DNA from: Syntrophaceae bacterium UBA6087
GTDB taxonomy: Bacteria; Desulfobacterota; Desulfomonilia; UBA1062
Assembly (NCBI GenBank): GCA_002448235.1
Contig: DIXF01000009.1
Coordinates: forward strand, 36,015-100,014
Length of the DNA stretch: 64,000 bases
Direction of reading: 5' to 3'
Positions 45,165 through 52,742 of this stretch are shown here, in pieces. The notes beneath the pieces were generated by a model, which worked only from the letters and a program-made list of their open reading frames with translations, ran no database searches and was not told the origin of the DNA. Position 1 is the stretch's first letter, and the number at the start of each line of letters is the position of its first letter. The translations under genes and the position numbers were made by a program.

Positions 45165-46403
45165 ATGCTGATAAATTATTTTGATGATCTTGAGAAGGGA
45201 ATCGTATCGTCGATCAACGACCAGGGCGGCAAGGCAAGCCCCAGAAAGCTCTACTCGCTGGAGATTGCCCGGCTGGGAAAACGGCTCTATTCGGGCTCGA
45301 ACAAGGTGGCATGGTGCGGTGTCACAGCCCCTTTCGACCTCCTGCACGCCATGGGTCTGACCTCCTGCTTTGTGGAGTTCATCGGCGCCATGCTCGCTTC
45401 AACCGGAATGGCAGGCAGCATCATCGAGGAATCCGACCATGCGGGATACTCTTCGGACGCCTGCAGCTATCACCGGGCTATCATGGGCGCAGCCATGAAA
45501 GATCTCATGCCCGCGCCGGAGATCCTGGTGGGCACGACCGTTCCCTGCAGCGGCGGCTTGGCGGTAATCGAGAACCTGGCGCGGCATTTTGACAAGCCTC
45601 TCTTCATCCTGCACATACCCCAGGGAGATTCGGACAGTGATGTTGCATACCTGGCCTCGCAGATGAAAGACTTGACGGGCTTCGTCACCGAGCACACGGG
45701 CATTGCGCTCGACAGGGGCAGGCTGAAGGCGGTTATCGAAAAGACAAACGAAGCCAGGGGGATCGTGAACGAGATATTCGACCTGGCAAAGCATTGCCCC
45801 TCCCCCGCAAACAGCAAGGACCTGAACAACTTCCTGATCACCATGGCGCTCTTTCTCGGCAGCGATGAATCGGTATCCCTTGCCCGGGCATACCGGGAAG
45901 AGTTTGCACAGAGGCTGAGCGAGAACAGGAGCGGCGTACACGACGAGAAAGTACGTCTCCTGTGGATCCAGAACCGCATCCAGTTCAAGAACCCGCTGGT
46001 GGATACGCTCGAGAAGGAATACCGGGCAGTGATCGTGAGCGACGAGCTCAACAGCATCACCTGGGGGCCCATCGATCCGGACGATCCCTTTGAAGGGCTT
46101 GCCAGGAGGGCAATCTCCATTCCCTTCAACGGTGTGACTCAGCGCCGCATCGATCACCTGAAACAGCTCGCCCGGAATTATAAGATTCAGGGCGCCATCA
46201 ATCCCTGCAACTGGGGATGCAGGCAGGGGACCGGTACGCGGGGGCTTGTCGAAGCCGGCTTAAGGGAAGTGGGGGTGCCCGTGCTGAATCTCGAGGTCGA
46301 TTGCGTCGACGAACGCAAATTCACCGAGGGCCAGTTCCGCACCCGGATCGAGGCCTTCATGGAAATGATCCAGACCAGGCCGAACCCCTGGCAGCAGCAT
46401 TGA
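45165..46403 (+). CDS. 2-hydroxyacyl-CoA dehydratase-type subunit, second
   Basis: This 412-residue protein is of the same superfamily as the preceding one. It has cysteines at 51 (VAWCGVTAP), 100 (SSDACSYHRA) and in VPCSGG, then a CNWGC group in INPCNWGCRQG and a late VDCVDER. The extra cysteines also fit a double-cubane-type cluster protein, so this alternative should be kept open. Only five bases separate it from the first subunit gene, and the activase gene follows 11 bases later. Likely cytosolic. Confidence 0.87.
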   Translation: MLINYFDDLEKGIVSSINDQGGKASPRKLYSLEIARLGKRLYSGSNKVAWCGVTAPFDLLHAMGLTSCFVEFIGAMLASTGMAGSIIEESDHAGYSSDACSYHRAIMGAAMKDLMPAPEILVGTTVPCSGGLAVIENLARHFDKPLFILHIPQGDSDSDVAYLASQMKDLTGFVTEHTGIALDRGRLKAVIEKTNEARGIVNEIFDLAKHCPSPANSKDLNNFLITMALFLGSDESVSLARAYREEFAQRLSENRSGVHDEKVRLLWIQNRIQFKNPLVDTLEKEYRAVIVSDELNSITWGPIDPDDPFEGLARRAISIPFNGVTQRRIDHLKQLARNYKIQGAINPCNWGCRQGTGTRGLVEAGLREVGVPVLNLEVDCVDERKFTEGQFRTRIEAFMEMIQTRPNPWQQH

Positions 46404-46414
46404 AAGGAGATGCC

Positions 46415-47203
46415 ATGTACTATCTTGGAATCGACATCGGAAGCCTGTCGTGTGACGCCGTACTGATAGACGAAGGAAAAAACGTCAAGGCATCGTCCGT
46501 CGTTCCCACCGGCGCGCGCAACCGCGAGTCCATTGCCCTTGCCACGGAGATCGTCATGAGCCGGGCAGGGATTACCGGCCGGGATGTGAAGGCTACCGTG
46601 TCCACCGGCTATGGCCGAGACAGGGTAGAAGAAAAGATCGCCTCGGTCACTGAGATCACCTGCCACGCCAAGGGCATGCAGGCACTCCGGGCAGGAGCGG
46701 AGGTCCTGATAGATATCGGCGGGCAGGACAGCAAATGCATCCACATGTCGGACAAAACAGCGGTCGTGAACTTCGCCATGAACGACAAATGCGCAGCAGG
46801 CACCGGCCGTTTCCTGGAGGCCATGGCCCGCGCGCTCCAGGTTGATATCGGTGAGATGGGCGGGCTCGACAAAGGCGCCCGGGGCGGTGTGACCATCAGC
46901 AGCATGTGCACGGTCTTCGCCGAGAGCGAGGTGGTCTCCCTCATCGCCGAAGGGACCGGCGTGAACGAGATCGTCAAAGGCCTGAACCGTTCGATCGCCG
47001 CCCGGACCGTCTCTTTAGTGAAGCGCGTCATCCCTGATTATCAGGGAAGGCCTGTTGCCATGTCGGGCGGCGTCGCAAAGAACGACGGAGTGGTGCGCGC
47101 CATCGAAGAGGCGCTTGGGTGCAGCGTTTTCGTTCCGGATATGCCGGATACGGTAGGTGCTTTCGGCGCAGCCCTCTTTGCCCTCGAGAGGAGCACGCAA
47201 TAA
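46415..47203 (+). CDS. Dehydratase activase ATPase (HgdC/BadF/BcrD-type, ASKHA)
   Basis: This 262-residue protein starts with the phosphate-1 motif MYYLGIDIGSLSCDAVLID and has the Fe-S ligand cysteines in DKCAAGTGRF and ISSMCTVFAESEV, and a late AMSGGVAKNDGV adenosine motif. Such homodimeric ATPases bind one [4Fe-4S] cluster and inject an electron at low potential into the dehydratase. Only one ASKHA subunit is present, which fits a dehydratase system rather than the four-subunit benzoyl-CoA reductase. AAAGGAG precedes the ATG. Confidence 0.92.
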   Translation: MYYLGIDIGSLSCDAVLIDEGKNVKASSVVPTGARNRESIALATEIVMSRAGITGRDVKATVSTGYGRDRVEEKIASVTEITCHAKGMQALRAGAEVLIDIGGQDSKCIHMSDKTAVVNFAMNDKCAAGTGRFLEAMARALQVDIGEMGGLDKGARGGVTISSMCTVFAESEVVSLIAEGTGVNEIVKGLNRSIAARTVSLVKRVIPDYQGRPVAMSGGVAKNDGVVRAIEEALGCSVFVPDMPDTVGAFGAALFALERSTQ

Positions 47204-47363
47204 GCCATGCAAAAGCGAGAATACACGGATCGCCACGGGCGGGCAGTCTTGGTTCCATGGAATTCGCGTGATCGTGCATTTACAAGCTCTCGCGGTCGAC
47301 CGGTGACACCGGAGGCTGAGTCGGCCCGCACCCGTGACAACGGCCGGCATGGAGGTGAAAATC

Positions 47364-48704
47364 ATGGGACACAACCACGGCGGAAGAGATCATCCTGACG
47401 ATCGGAACAGAGACTTGTACCGGAAGCTCGGCAGAAAGATCGACGGGCTGCAGGTGAGGGTTCCCTGGCGGGAAGAATTCCATGAGTTGATCAGAGAGCT
47501 CTATTCGACCGCCGAGGCCGATGTCGTCACAAAAATGCCATACACCTTTTCCACCCTCGACCGTATCGCCATGGTTGCCGGCTATGACAGGGCGGTATTG
47601 TCGGGCATCCTGAACGGGTTGACTTCAAAAGGCCTTGTCATCGATATCTTCTTGAAAGACGAGTATTATTTCATGCCTTCGCCCCTCTATGTCGGGATAT
47701 ACGAGTTCACCCTGATGAAGACGGGCGGCCTGAGCACCAAAGAGAAAGCAAAATTCCTGCATGCCTACATGAAAGACAACAACGCTTTCTTCTCGGCGAA
47801 CTTCGGCAACGATCAAAAGGTTTCCATCATGCGCTCGATCCCTCATGAAGAGGCTGTCAGGCCCGAAGATTACACCGAAATCCTCGATTATGAAAAGGCC
47901 GTGGCCCTTATCGAGGCTGTCGACACCTATACCCTCGGGAACTGCTCCTGCCGGGTTGAAAAGGCCAACGTGGGGGAGAAGGAATGCAAGGCCCCGCTCC
48001 GGACATGCATGGCCCTGGGAAGGGCGGCCGACTATATGATCAGGAACGGGATCGGCGTACCGGCCTCCAGGTCGGAAATGCTCGAAGCGATCGCGGTTTC
48101 AAAGGAGTACAACCTCGTGCTCAATGCGGACAATGTGCAGAGGAACCCCCGGTTCATCTGCCAGTGCTGTTACGACTGCTGCATGACGCTGACCGGCATC
48201 AGAAAATACGGTTATCCCCATACGGTGGTCACCTCGCGCTTCATCGCCGACATCGTGAACCGGCATGAATGCCTCGGGTGCGGGAAGTGCGCAAAGGCAT
48301 GCCCGATCAATGCCCTGACCATGCTGGATGACGCCGGTGCGCGTTCGAAGAGCAAGAAAATCCCCAGCGTCGATAAAAACATCTGCCTCGGCTGCGGCGT
48401 ATGCGCACTGAATTGCAGCACAGCCGCCCTCCGTCTGGTGAAGAGGGAGCAGAAGGTGATCCACCCGGAGACCACATTCGAGAGGATCATGATGCAGTGC
48501 CTGGAAAGAGACACGCTGCAGAACCAGATCTTCGACAATCCCGGGAGTATCACGCACAAAGCGATGCGGGCCATGATCGGCGGATTCCTGCGGCTCGATC
48601 CGGTGAAAAAGGCATTGATGAGCGATACGCTCCGGTCGACTTTCCTGGCTTCGCTGAGGCTGGGCGCCAGGGTTCAGGGCCGCGGATGGCTTCTGGACCT
48701 GTAG
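47364..48704 (+). CDS. Cysteine-rich 4Fe-4S ferredoxin-like protein
   Basis: This 446-residue protein has a winged-helix-like N-terminus (about 50-140) and a cysteine series in the same order as the protein at 24888-25973: NCSCRVEKA...CKAPLRTCMA, CQCCYDCCM, then two ferredoxin motifs, CLGCGKCAKACP and CLGCGVCALNCS. A C-terminal extension of about 75 residues (GGFLRLDPVKKAL) is extra. It likely supplies electrons to the activase encoded upstream. The start at 47364 has GGAGGTG; an upstream GTG at 47334 is less likely. Confidence 0.87.
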   Translation: MGHNHGGRDHPDDRNRDLYRKLGRKIDGLQVRVPWREEFHELIRELYSTAEADVVTKMPYTFSTLDRIAMVAGYDRAVLSGILNGLTSKGLVIDIFLKDEYYFMPSPLYVGIYEFTLMKTGGLSTKEKAKFLHAYMKDNNAFFSANFGNDQKVSIMRSIPHEEAVRPEDYTEILDYEKAVALIEAVDTYTLGNCSCRVEKANVGEKECKAPLRTCMALGRAADYMIRNGIGVPASRSEMLEAIAVSKEYNLVLNADNVQRNPRFICQCCYDCCMTLTGIRKYGYPHTVVTSRFIADIVNRHECLGCGKCAKACPINALTMLDDAGARSKSKKIPSVDKNICLGCGVCALNCSTAALRLVKREQKVIHPETTFERIMMQCLERDTLQNQIFDNPGSITHKAMRAMIGGFLRLDPVKKALMSDTLRSTFLASLRLGARVQGRGWLLDL

Positions 48705-48718
48705 GGAGGGAGTGAGGC

Positions 48719-49816
48719 ATGGATGACACGATGCTCACGGGTACTGTGAGCCGGGAGCCGGGAAACACCCCTCTGAAGAACGTCCCTACGGATTATTATC
48801 CCGCGGGCTGCGGCTTCTGGTTCGTCATCCCGGACGGGCCGGACAATGGCAAGAAGATGTTTTACCGGGACAGCTCTTTCAAAAACGGCACGCCTAAGAA
48901 AACGATCGTCCTTGTGCACGGCAACCCCGAATGCTCCTATTCTTATCGCAAGATCATCGGCCTCCTGGAAAGGGGCGCGAGGAAACCCTGCAGGATCATC
49001 GCCATGGATCATGTGGGGTTCGGCCTGTCGGACCAGGCCGACTACGAGATGGCCTGCCCCGACCATGCCGCCAACCTTCTGCATCTCATAGAGCATCTCA
49101 ACCTGATCGATGTTACCCTCGTGGTGCACGACTGGGGAGGGCCCATCGGCATCGGAGCATTTCTTAAGGCCCCGGAGAGGGTAGCGAACCTTGTCATATT
49201 GAACACGACCGTTTTCCCGATACAGGGAGAGGGCTTTCAGTATCACAAGAATTATCCGGTCCCCGTAATCCCCTGGTCAAGGTTCCCTTCCGTATTTCCC
49301 GACTTTCTGTGGGGCTCCGTCGCGAGCTATACCGTATACAGAAGGCCTGCCAATGCATTCAGGCTGATAGGAGTTTTCATCGCGTATCTCATCCTCTCTC
49401 GATTCGGGATAAGAATAGGGAGAGAAAAAGAAGCCAGGCAGGTATACGAAGCCCAGTTCGGCCCGAGGACAAACGCCAGAAGCTCAAAGCGGATGGTGCG
49501 GGAGACGACTGATTGGGGGAAAAGCGACCCGCAGGCAAGGACACTGCCCGACCTGAGTAACTCTGCGGCATTTTTCAGGTTCATTCACGAAAACATCGAA
49601 GAGGCCTGGGGCCCGGAAGGCAAAGATGTCGGAGCACGTGCCCTCATCGGACGATGGGACCCGCTGGGCAAGGACGAGGTCATACGCCAGTGGATTCACC
49701 ACCTCCCCCAATTACATGACAATGTACGTATCTTCAGTGAAGTCGGGCATTTCGTGAACATCGAGAAACCTGAAGAGATTGCTGATTCCATACTTGATGT
49801 CGCCGGGCTGAAATAG
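48719..49816 (+). CDS. Haloalkane-dehalogenase-like alpha/beta hydrolase
   Basis: This 365-residue protein has the oxyanion motif VLVHGNPECSYSYRK and a nucleophile elbow VVHDWGGPIG with Asp instead of Ser, as in haloalkane dehalogenases. The catalytic His is in EVGHFVNIEKP. An Asp nucleophile means covalent ester attack on a carbon-halogen or similar bond; an epoxide hydrolase or other activity remains possible. It closes the MarR-led operon and has AGGGAGGGAGTG upstream. Substrate unknown. Confidence 0.88.
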   Translation: MDDTMLTGTVSREPGNTPLKNVPTDYYPAGCGFWFVIPDGPDNGKKMFYRDSSFKNGTPKKTIVLVHGNPECSYSYRKIIGLLERGARKPCRIIAMDHVGFGLSDQADYEMACPDHAANLLHLIEHLNLIDVTLVVHDWGGPIGIGAFLKAPERVANLVILNTTVFPIQGEGFQYHKNYPVPVIPWSRFPSVFPDFLWGSVASYTVYRRPANAFRLIGVFIAYLILSRFGIRIGREKEARQVYEAQFGPRTNARSSKRMVRETTDWGKSDPQARTLPDLSNSAAFFRFIHENIEEAWGPEGKDVGARALIGRWDPLGKDEVIRQWIHHLPQLHDNVRIFSEVGHFVNIEKPEEIADSILDVAGLK

Positions 49817-49861
49817 ATATCCGGAAAGGTCTGCTTTCGGAGTAGGTCGTGTCTTATGCAG

Positions 49862-49881
49862 AAAAATAAATCTGTCCCCTT
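49862..49881. repeat. AAATAAATCTGTCCCC motif, copy 2
   Basis: Same 20-base sequence as at 43472-43491, here between the hydrolase stop and the 101-base repeat. The order relative to the repeat is reversed compared with copy 1. Confidence 0.55.
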
Positions 49882-49895
49882 TTCTTGCCTTCTTG

Positions 49896-49996
49896 GGGGG
49901 ACGCTTCGGGTTGATCTTAAACGTCCATATCCCAAGGTTGTCCCCTGGTTTCCATTTTTCCCCTGTTGCGGATGATAAGCCCGTTGAGGAAACGCC
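49896..49996. repeat. 101-base direct repeat, copy 2 (source copy)
   Basis: Identical to 43363-43463. It spans the last 26 codons, the stop and 21 bases beyond the stop of the DUF1456 gene. Confidence 0.92.
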
Positions 49997-50168
49997 GTAA
50001 GATCTGGTCTCCGCATTCTTTGTAGTTTTTATGATCTTCTTTCCTGAACAGGGCGGACAGTTCGGCCTTGGAGATCTCAAAACCGGCAAGCTTCAGGATC
50101 TCGATGATGTCGGTGTCTTTGAGATTCAATGCGATCCTGAGCTTTTTCAGTATATCGTTATTAGTCAT
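49917..50168 (-). CDS. DUF1456 (YehS-like) small protein
   Basis: This 83-residue protein shows the DUF1456 pattern once: NNDILKKLRIALNLKDTDIIEILKLAGFEISKAEL, then a CGDQILRRFLNGLI end. YehS-type proteins usually carry two such units of about 70 residues; this one is half that length. Function unknown. Its ATG overlaps the RNase D stop (ATGACTAA), so translation is probably coupled. The 3' end is exactly duplicated at 43363-43463. Confidence 0.82.
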   Translation of the reverse strand: MTNNDILKKLRIALNLKDTDIIEILKLAGFEISKAELSALFRKEDHKNYKECGDQILRRFLNGLIIRNRGKMETRGQPWDMDV

Positions 50169-51081
50169 ACGTGTCTCCCGAATGCTCTTTGTGAGAGCTG
50201 TTATCCGATGTTCCCAGCCGGCACTGCACAATCTCGGTAAACCGGCCGAGGATCTCACCCTGTATCGAGGGCTTGATCCTGGGGTTGATCCCCTGTTCGA
50301 CAAAAGCGGGGTCCTGGATATTGTTCCTGCACAGCTCGAGCAGCTTGACATTGCTGAAAACATAATCGGGGGGTTTGTTGAGTTTTTTTGCAAATGAATC
50401 TCTTAAGATAAAGATCTCTTTGAACATCTTCTGCCGGTTTTTATCGAGCCGGTTATACCCTTTGGCTTTTTCATATTTCGCCAGCTTGACTTTATTGTTC
50501 TTTCCATCCTGAAGCATGAGGTTCTGGAGGATATAGGTATCCAGCAGTCCGTTGTTTTTGAGCTTGTCGAACAGCACGTCTTTGAGCCTGAATAAATATC
50601 TCACGTCGCCGACGGCATATTCGACGGCGTCTTTGTCGAGCGGTCTTCTCATCCAGTTGTACTGCTGGAACTTCTTTTTATTCACGGGGGCATTCCCCAG
50701 CTCGTCAGTCAGGACATGCGCCAGGCTCTGCTTCGGATATTCCAGCAAAGCAACCGCAGGCCTCAGGTCGAGAACGGACTGCAGCTTGATGCCGTATGCC
50801 GTATCCAGCAACGCCGCATCGCTTAATGAATCATACATGATCTTCAGCAGATCGCGTTTTTCGAAAAGCCTCTTTATGGCCTCGCCATTCTTGAATTTAA
50901 AGGGATCGATGATGATCTCGTTCTCCAGGTCAAAGATCTGGATAAGACACAAATGCTCCCCATAGCAGTGAAGGTTGCATTCGGCTTCCACATCGACGGC
51001 GATGATCTTCCGGTCGCGTTTGTCCAATGCATCCAGGTAGTCGTAAACTTCGGTGTCGGTTTTCAGCTCAATAATATTCAT
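50161..51081 (-). CDS. Ribonuclease D-type 3'-5' exonuclease
   Basis: This 306-residue protein has the DEDD motifs of RNase D: AVDVEAECN (Asp, Glu), MYDSLSDAALL (Asp) and YAVGDVRYL (Asp, with Tyr four residues before it), the last giving the DEDDy type. A C-terminal HRDC-like helical part follows (about 205-290). It would trim tRNA or other RNA 3' ends. The length is shorter than E. coli Rnd (about 375), since one HRDC domain is missing. It is translationally coupled to the DUF1456 gene. Confidence 0.87.
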   Translation of the reverse strand: MNIIELKTDTEVYDYLDALDKRDRKIIAVDVEAECNLHCYGEHLCLIQIFDLENEIIIDPFKFKNGEAIKRLFEKRDLLKIMYDSLSDAALLDTAYGIKLQSVLDLRPAVALLEYPKQSLAHVLTDELGNAPVNKKKFQQYNWMRRPLDKDAVEYAVGDVRYLFRLKDVLFDKLKNNGLLDTYILQNLMLQDGKNNKVKLAKYEKAKGYNRLDKNRQKMFKEIFILRDSFAKKLNKPPDYVFSNVKLLELCRNNIQDPAFVEQGINPRIKPSIQGEILGRFTEIVQCRLGTSDNSSHKEHSGDTYD

Positions 51082-51198
51082 GTGAAGCTCTATACTTTAT
51101 TTGCGATGGAATTCATACCCTGTACAATACAACCGGTTGTTATCCTGTTTCCAATGAGGCCGAAGGAATGGCTTTCGCGTGCGCCGCACCGGGGGTTA

Positions 51199-51918
51199 TC
51201 AATGCCCGCAGTGACAATACGTTTTCAGATCGAGAATTTTCGCGGCGGCCGAGATGGTCACCCCGTAAAACACCACCGGCTTGTCCTTGCCGATAAAATC
51301 CCCGACGGTTCCGTTGACCACCGTCGATCCGGTGGCGAAAATCAGGTCGCACCAGGTGATGGCGTCCGGGGTCATTTCACGCGGCTCAATGGTCACGCCG
51401 GAAAATATTTTTCCGATGTTGTCCCGATCCAGGTCCACGGCCCGGACATCGCACAGGGAAGCCAGCTTTTCCAGAAACCTGGGCTGATGGCCGACCAGGA
51501 GCACCTTTTTTCCTGGTTCGATAATTTCGGGCAGTGCATCGGCGCACTGCTTCGGCTCTTTATCCCTGCAGTGGACGGTTTTTCCGCAGAGGCCCGAATG
51601 CCGGAATACGGCGTTTAGACCGGCGATGAAAACAGCCCGGCTTCGGGTTGTGCTGAGCTCGATCGTTAAAAGATCCTCCACCGCGAGCTCCGCGTTTTCC
51701 ATTTCGTCCGTGAACGCCTGTCCCTTGCTTCCCGCAAAATCTGCTTCCATCATCACTTCCCGGCCTTTGATAATCGGGTAGTCATTGTGGTCGGGATTGC
51801 CGATGGCCTCTACCGCGGAAAGGGCCTTGCACCGGACGCTGACTTGCTTGCCCGAAAGGCGCCGCTGATGGATTTCCCTGTCCAAAGCCGTTTTCAACTG
51901 TTCGTATATATCCGCCAC
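51199..51918 (-). CDS. DUF364 putative metal-chelation protein
   Basis: This 239-residue protein combines an N-terminal DUF4213-like part (about 1-90) with a DUF364 domain described as a putative heavy-metal chelation domain: KVLLVGHQPRFLEKLA, DLIFATGSTVVNGTVGDFI and VVFYGVTISAAAKIL are its core strands. The product is cytosolic, probably Rossmann-like. It closes the TetR-led molybdopterin operon, 27 bases after the TauE gene, which suggests that it handles the metal (Mo, W or another ion) for the oxidoreductase. Confidence 0.82.
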   Translation of the reverse strand: MADIYEQLKTALDREIHQRRLSGKQVSVRCKALSAVEAIGNPDHNDYPIIKGREVMMEADFAGSKGQAFTDEMENAELAVEDLLTIELSTTRSRAVFIAGLNAVFRHSGLCGKTVHCRDKEPKQCADALPEIIEPGKKVLLVGHQPRFLEKLASLCDVRAVDLDRDNIGKIFSGVTIEPREMTPDAITWCDLIFATGSTVVNGTVGDFIGKDKPVVFYGVTISAAAKILDLKTYCHCGH

Positions 51919-51945
51919 GGGTTTCTCTCCTTCGGGTTTTTCCCG

Positions 51946-52740
51946 CTATGCCGAATGATTCTCAGGGACCATGACCCCCTGATGAATATAGCGGCAGGCA
52001 ATCGCAAACAGAACAAGACCGAATATCTTTTGAAGGACAGACGCGGGCAGATGGCTTGAGACCGCCACTCCGAGTACGGCGCCGATCAGGGCCGGGACAA
52101 ACAGCTGCCTCACGGAATCCATATCCAGCTGCCGCAACTTCTTCTGGACCAGGGTCGCTGAAAGGGACAGGAAGAACATGGTGGAGAGGGACAGGGCAAT
52201 GGCCTGATGGATGGGAAAATCGATAATGATCACATAAAACGGGACGATGAGCAGTCCGCACCCGACACCCAGATTGACGGCGATCATGCCGACCAGAACC
52301 CCGACAATCATGATCGCCGGCCACTTGCTCAGCCACAGGATGTGATCCAGCCCGAGAAAGACCAGGGCAGGAGAATCCACCATCTGCAGCATCTTCAGAC
52401 TGGCCGTCAACAGGAACAGGGCAAAAGCGACCTTCAGCCACCGGTTTTCCTGTTTCGAAACAAGCCCCGCGCCAACGATCGTTCCGGCCACGCACGAAGG
52501 GATGAACGCCAGATAATACTTTAGGTCCGGGCTGTCGGGCAGCAGAATAAGATGGCTCAGGGCCCCGATGCAGGTAATGGGAAGGATAGTGGCGAGCGAG
52601 GTGGCCGCAGCCTTCTTGAATTCCAAGCCGAACACGGACACCAGCAGCGGCATCAGAATCGCCCCGCCGCCGATCCCTATGCCCGCGCTGAAAAAACCCA
52701 CACACAAGCCTGCAAGGCCCAGTCCGCTCATTCCGAACAC
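51946..52740 (-). CDS. TauE/SafE-type membrane exporter
   Basis: This 264-residue protein has about eight hydrophobic segments and the family signature GFFSAGIGIGGGAILMPLL near the start and a second copy VGMIAVNLGVGCGLLIVP. The family exports sulfite, sulfoacetate or other small anions. The start is taken as a GTG at 52740, which lies five bases after a GGAGGTAGCC site and only two bases after the upstream gene's stop; an ATG at 52761 within the previous gene has no ribosome site. It is in the TetR-led operon, so it should export or import an anionic substrate or product. Confidence 0.87.
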   Translation of the reverse strand: MFGMSGLGLAGLCVGFFSAGIGIGGGAILMPLLVSVFGLEFKKAAATSLATILPITCIGALSHLILLPDSPDLKYYLAFIPSCVAGTIVGAGLVSKQENRWLKVAFALFLLTASLKMLQMVDSPALVFLGLDHILWLSKWPAIMIVGVLVGMIAVNLGVGCGLLIVPFYVIIIDFPIHQAIALSLSTMFFLSLSATLVQKKLRQLDMDSVRQLFVPALIGAVLGVAVSSHLPASVLQKIFGLVLFAIACRYIHQGVMVPENHSA

Positions 52741-52742
52741 GG

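Noticed and set aside
44101..47203. Four-subunit benzoyl-CoA reductase
   Set aside because: Only one ASKHA activase gene is present where that enzyme needs two, so a dehydratase-type or double-cubane system is favoured.
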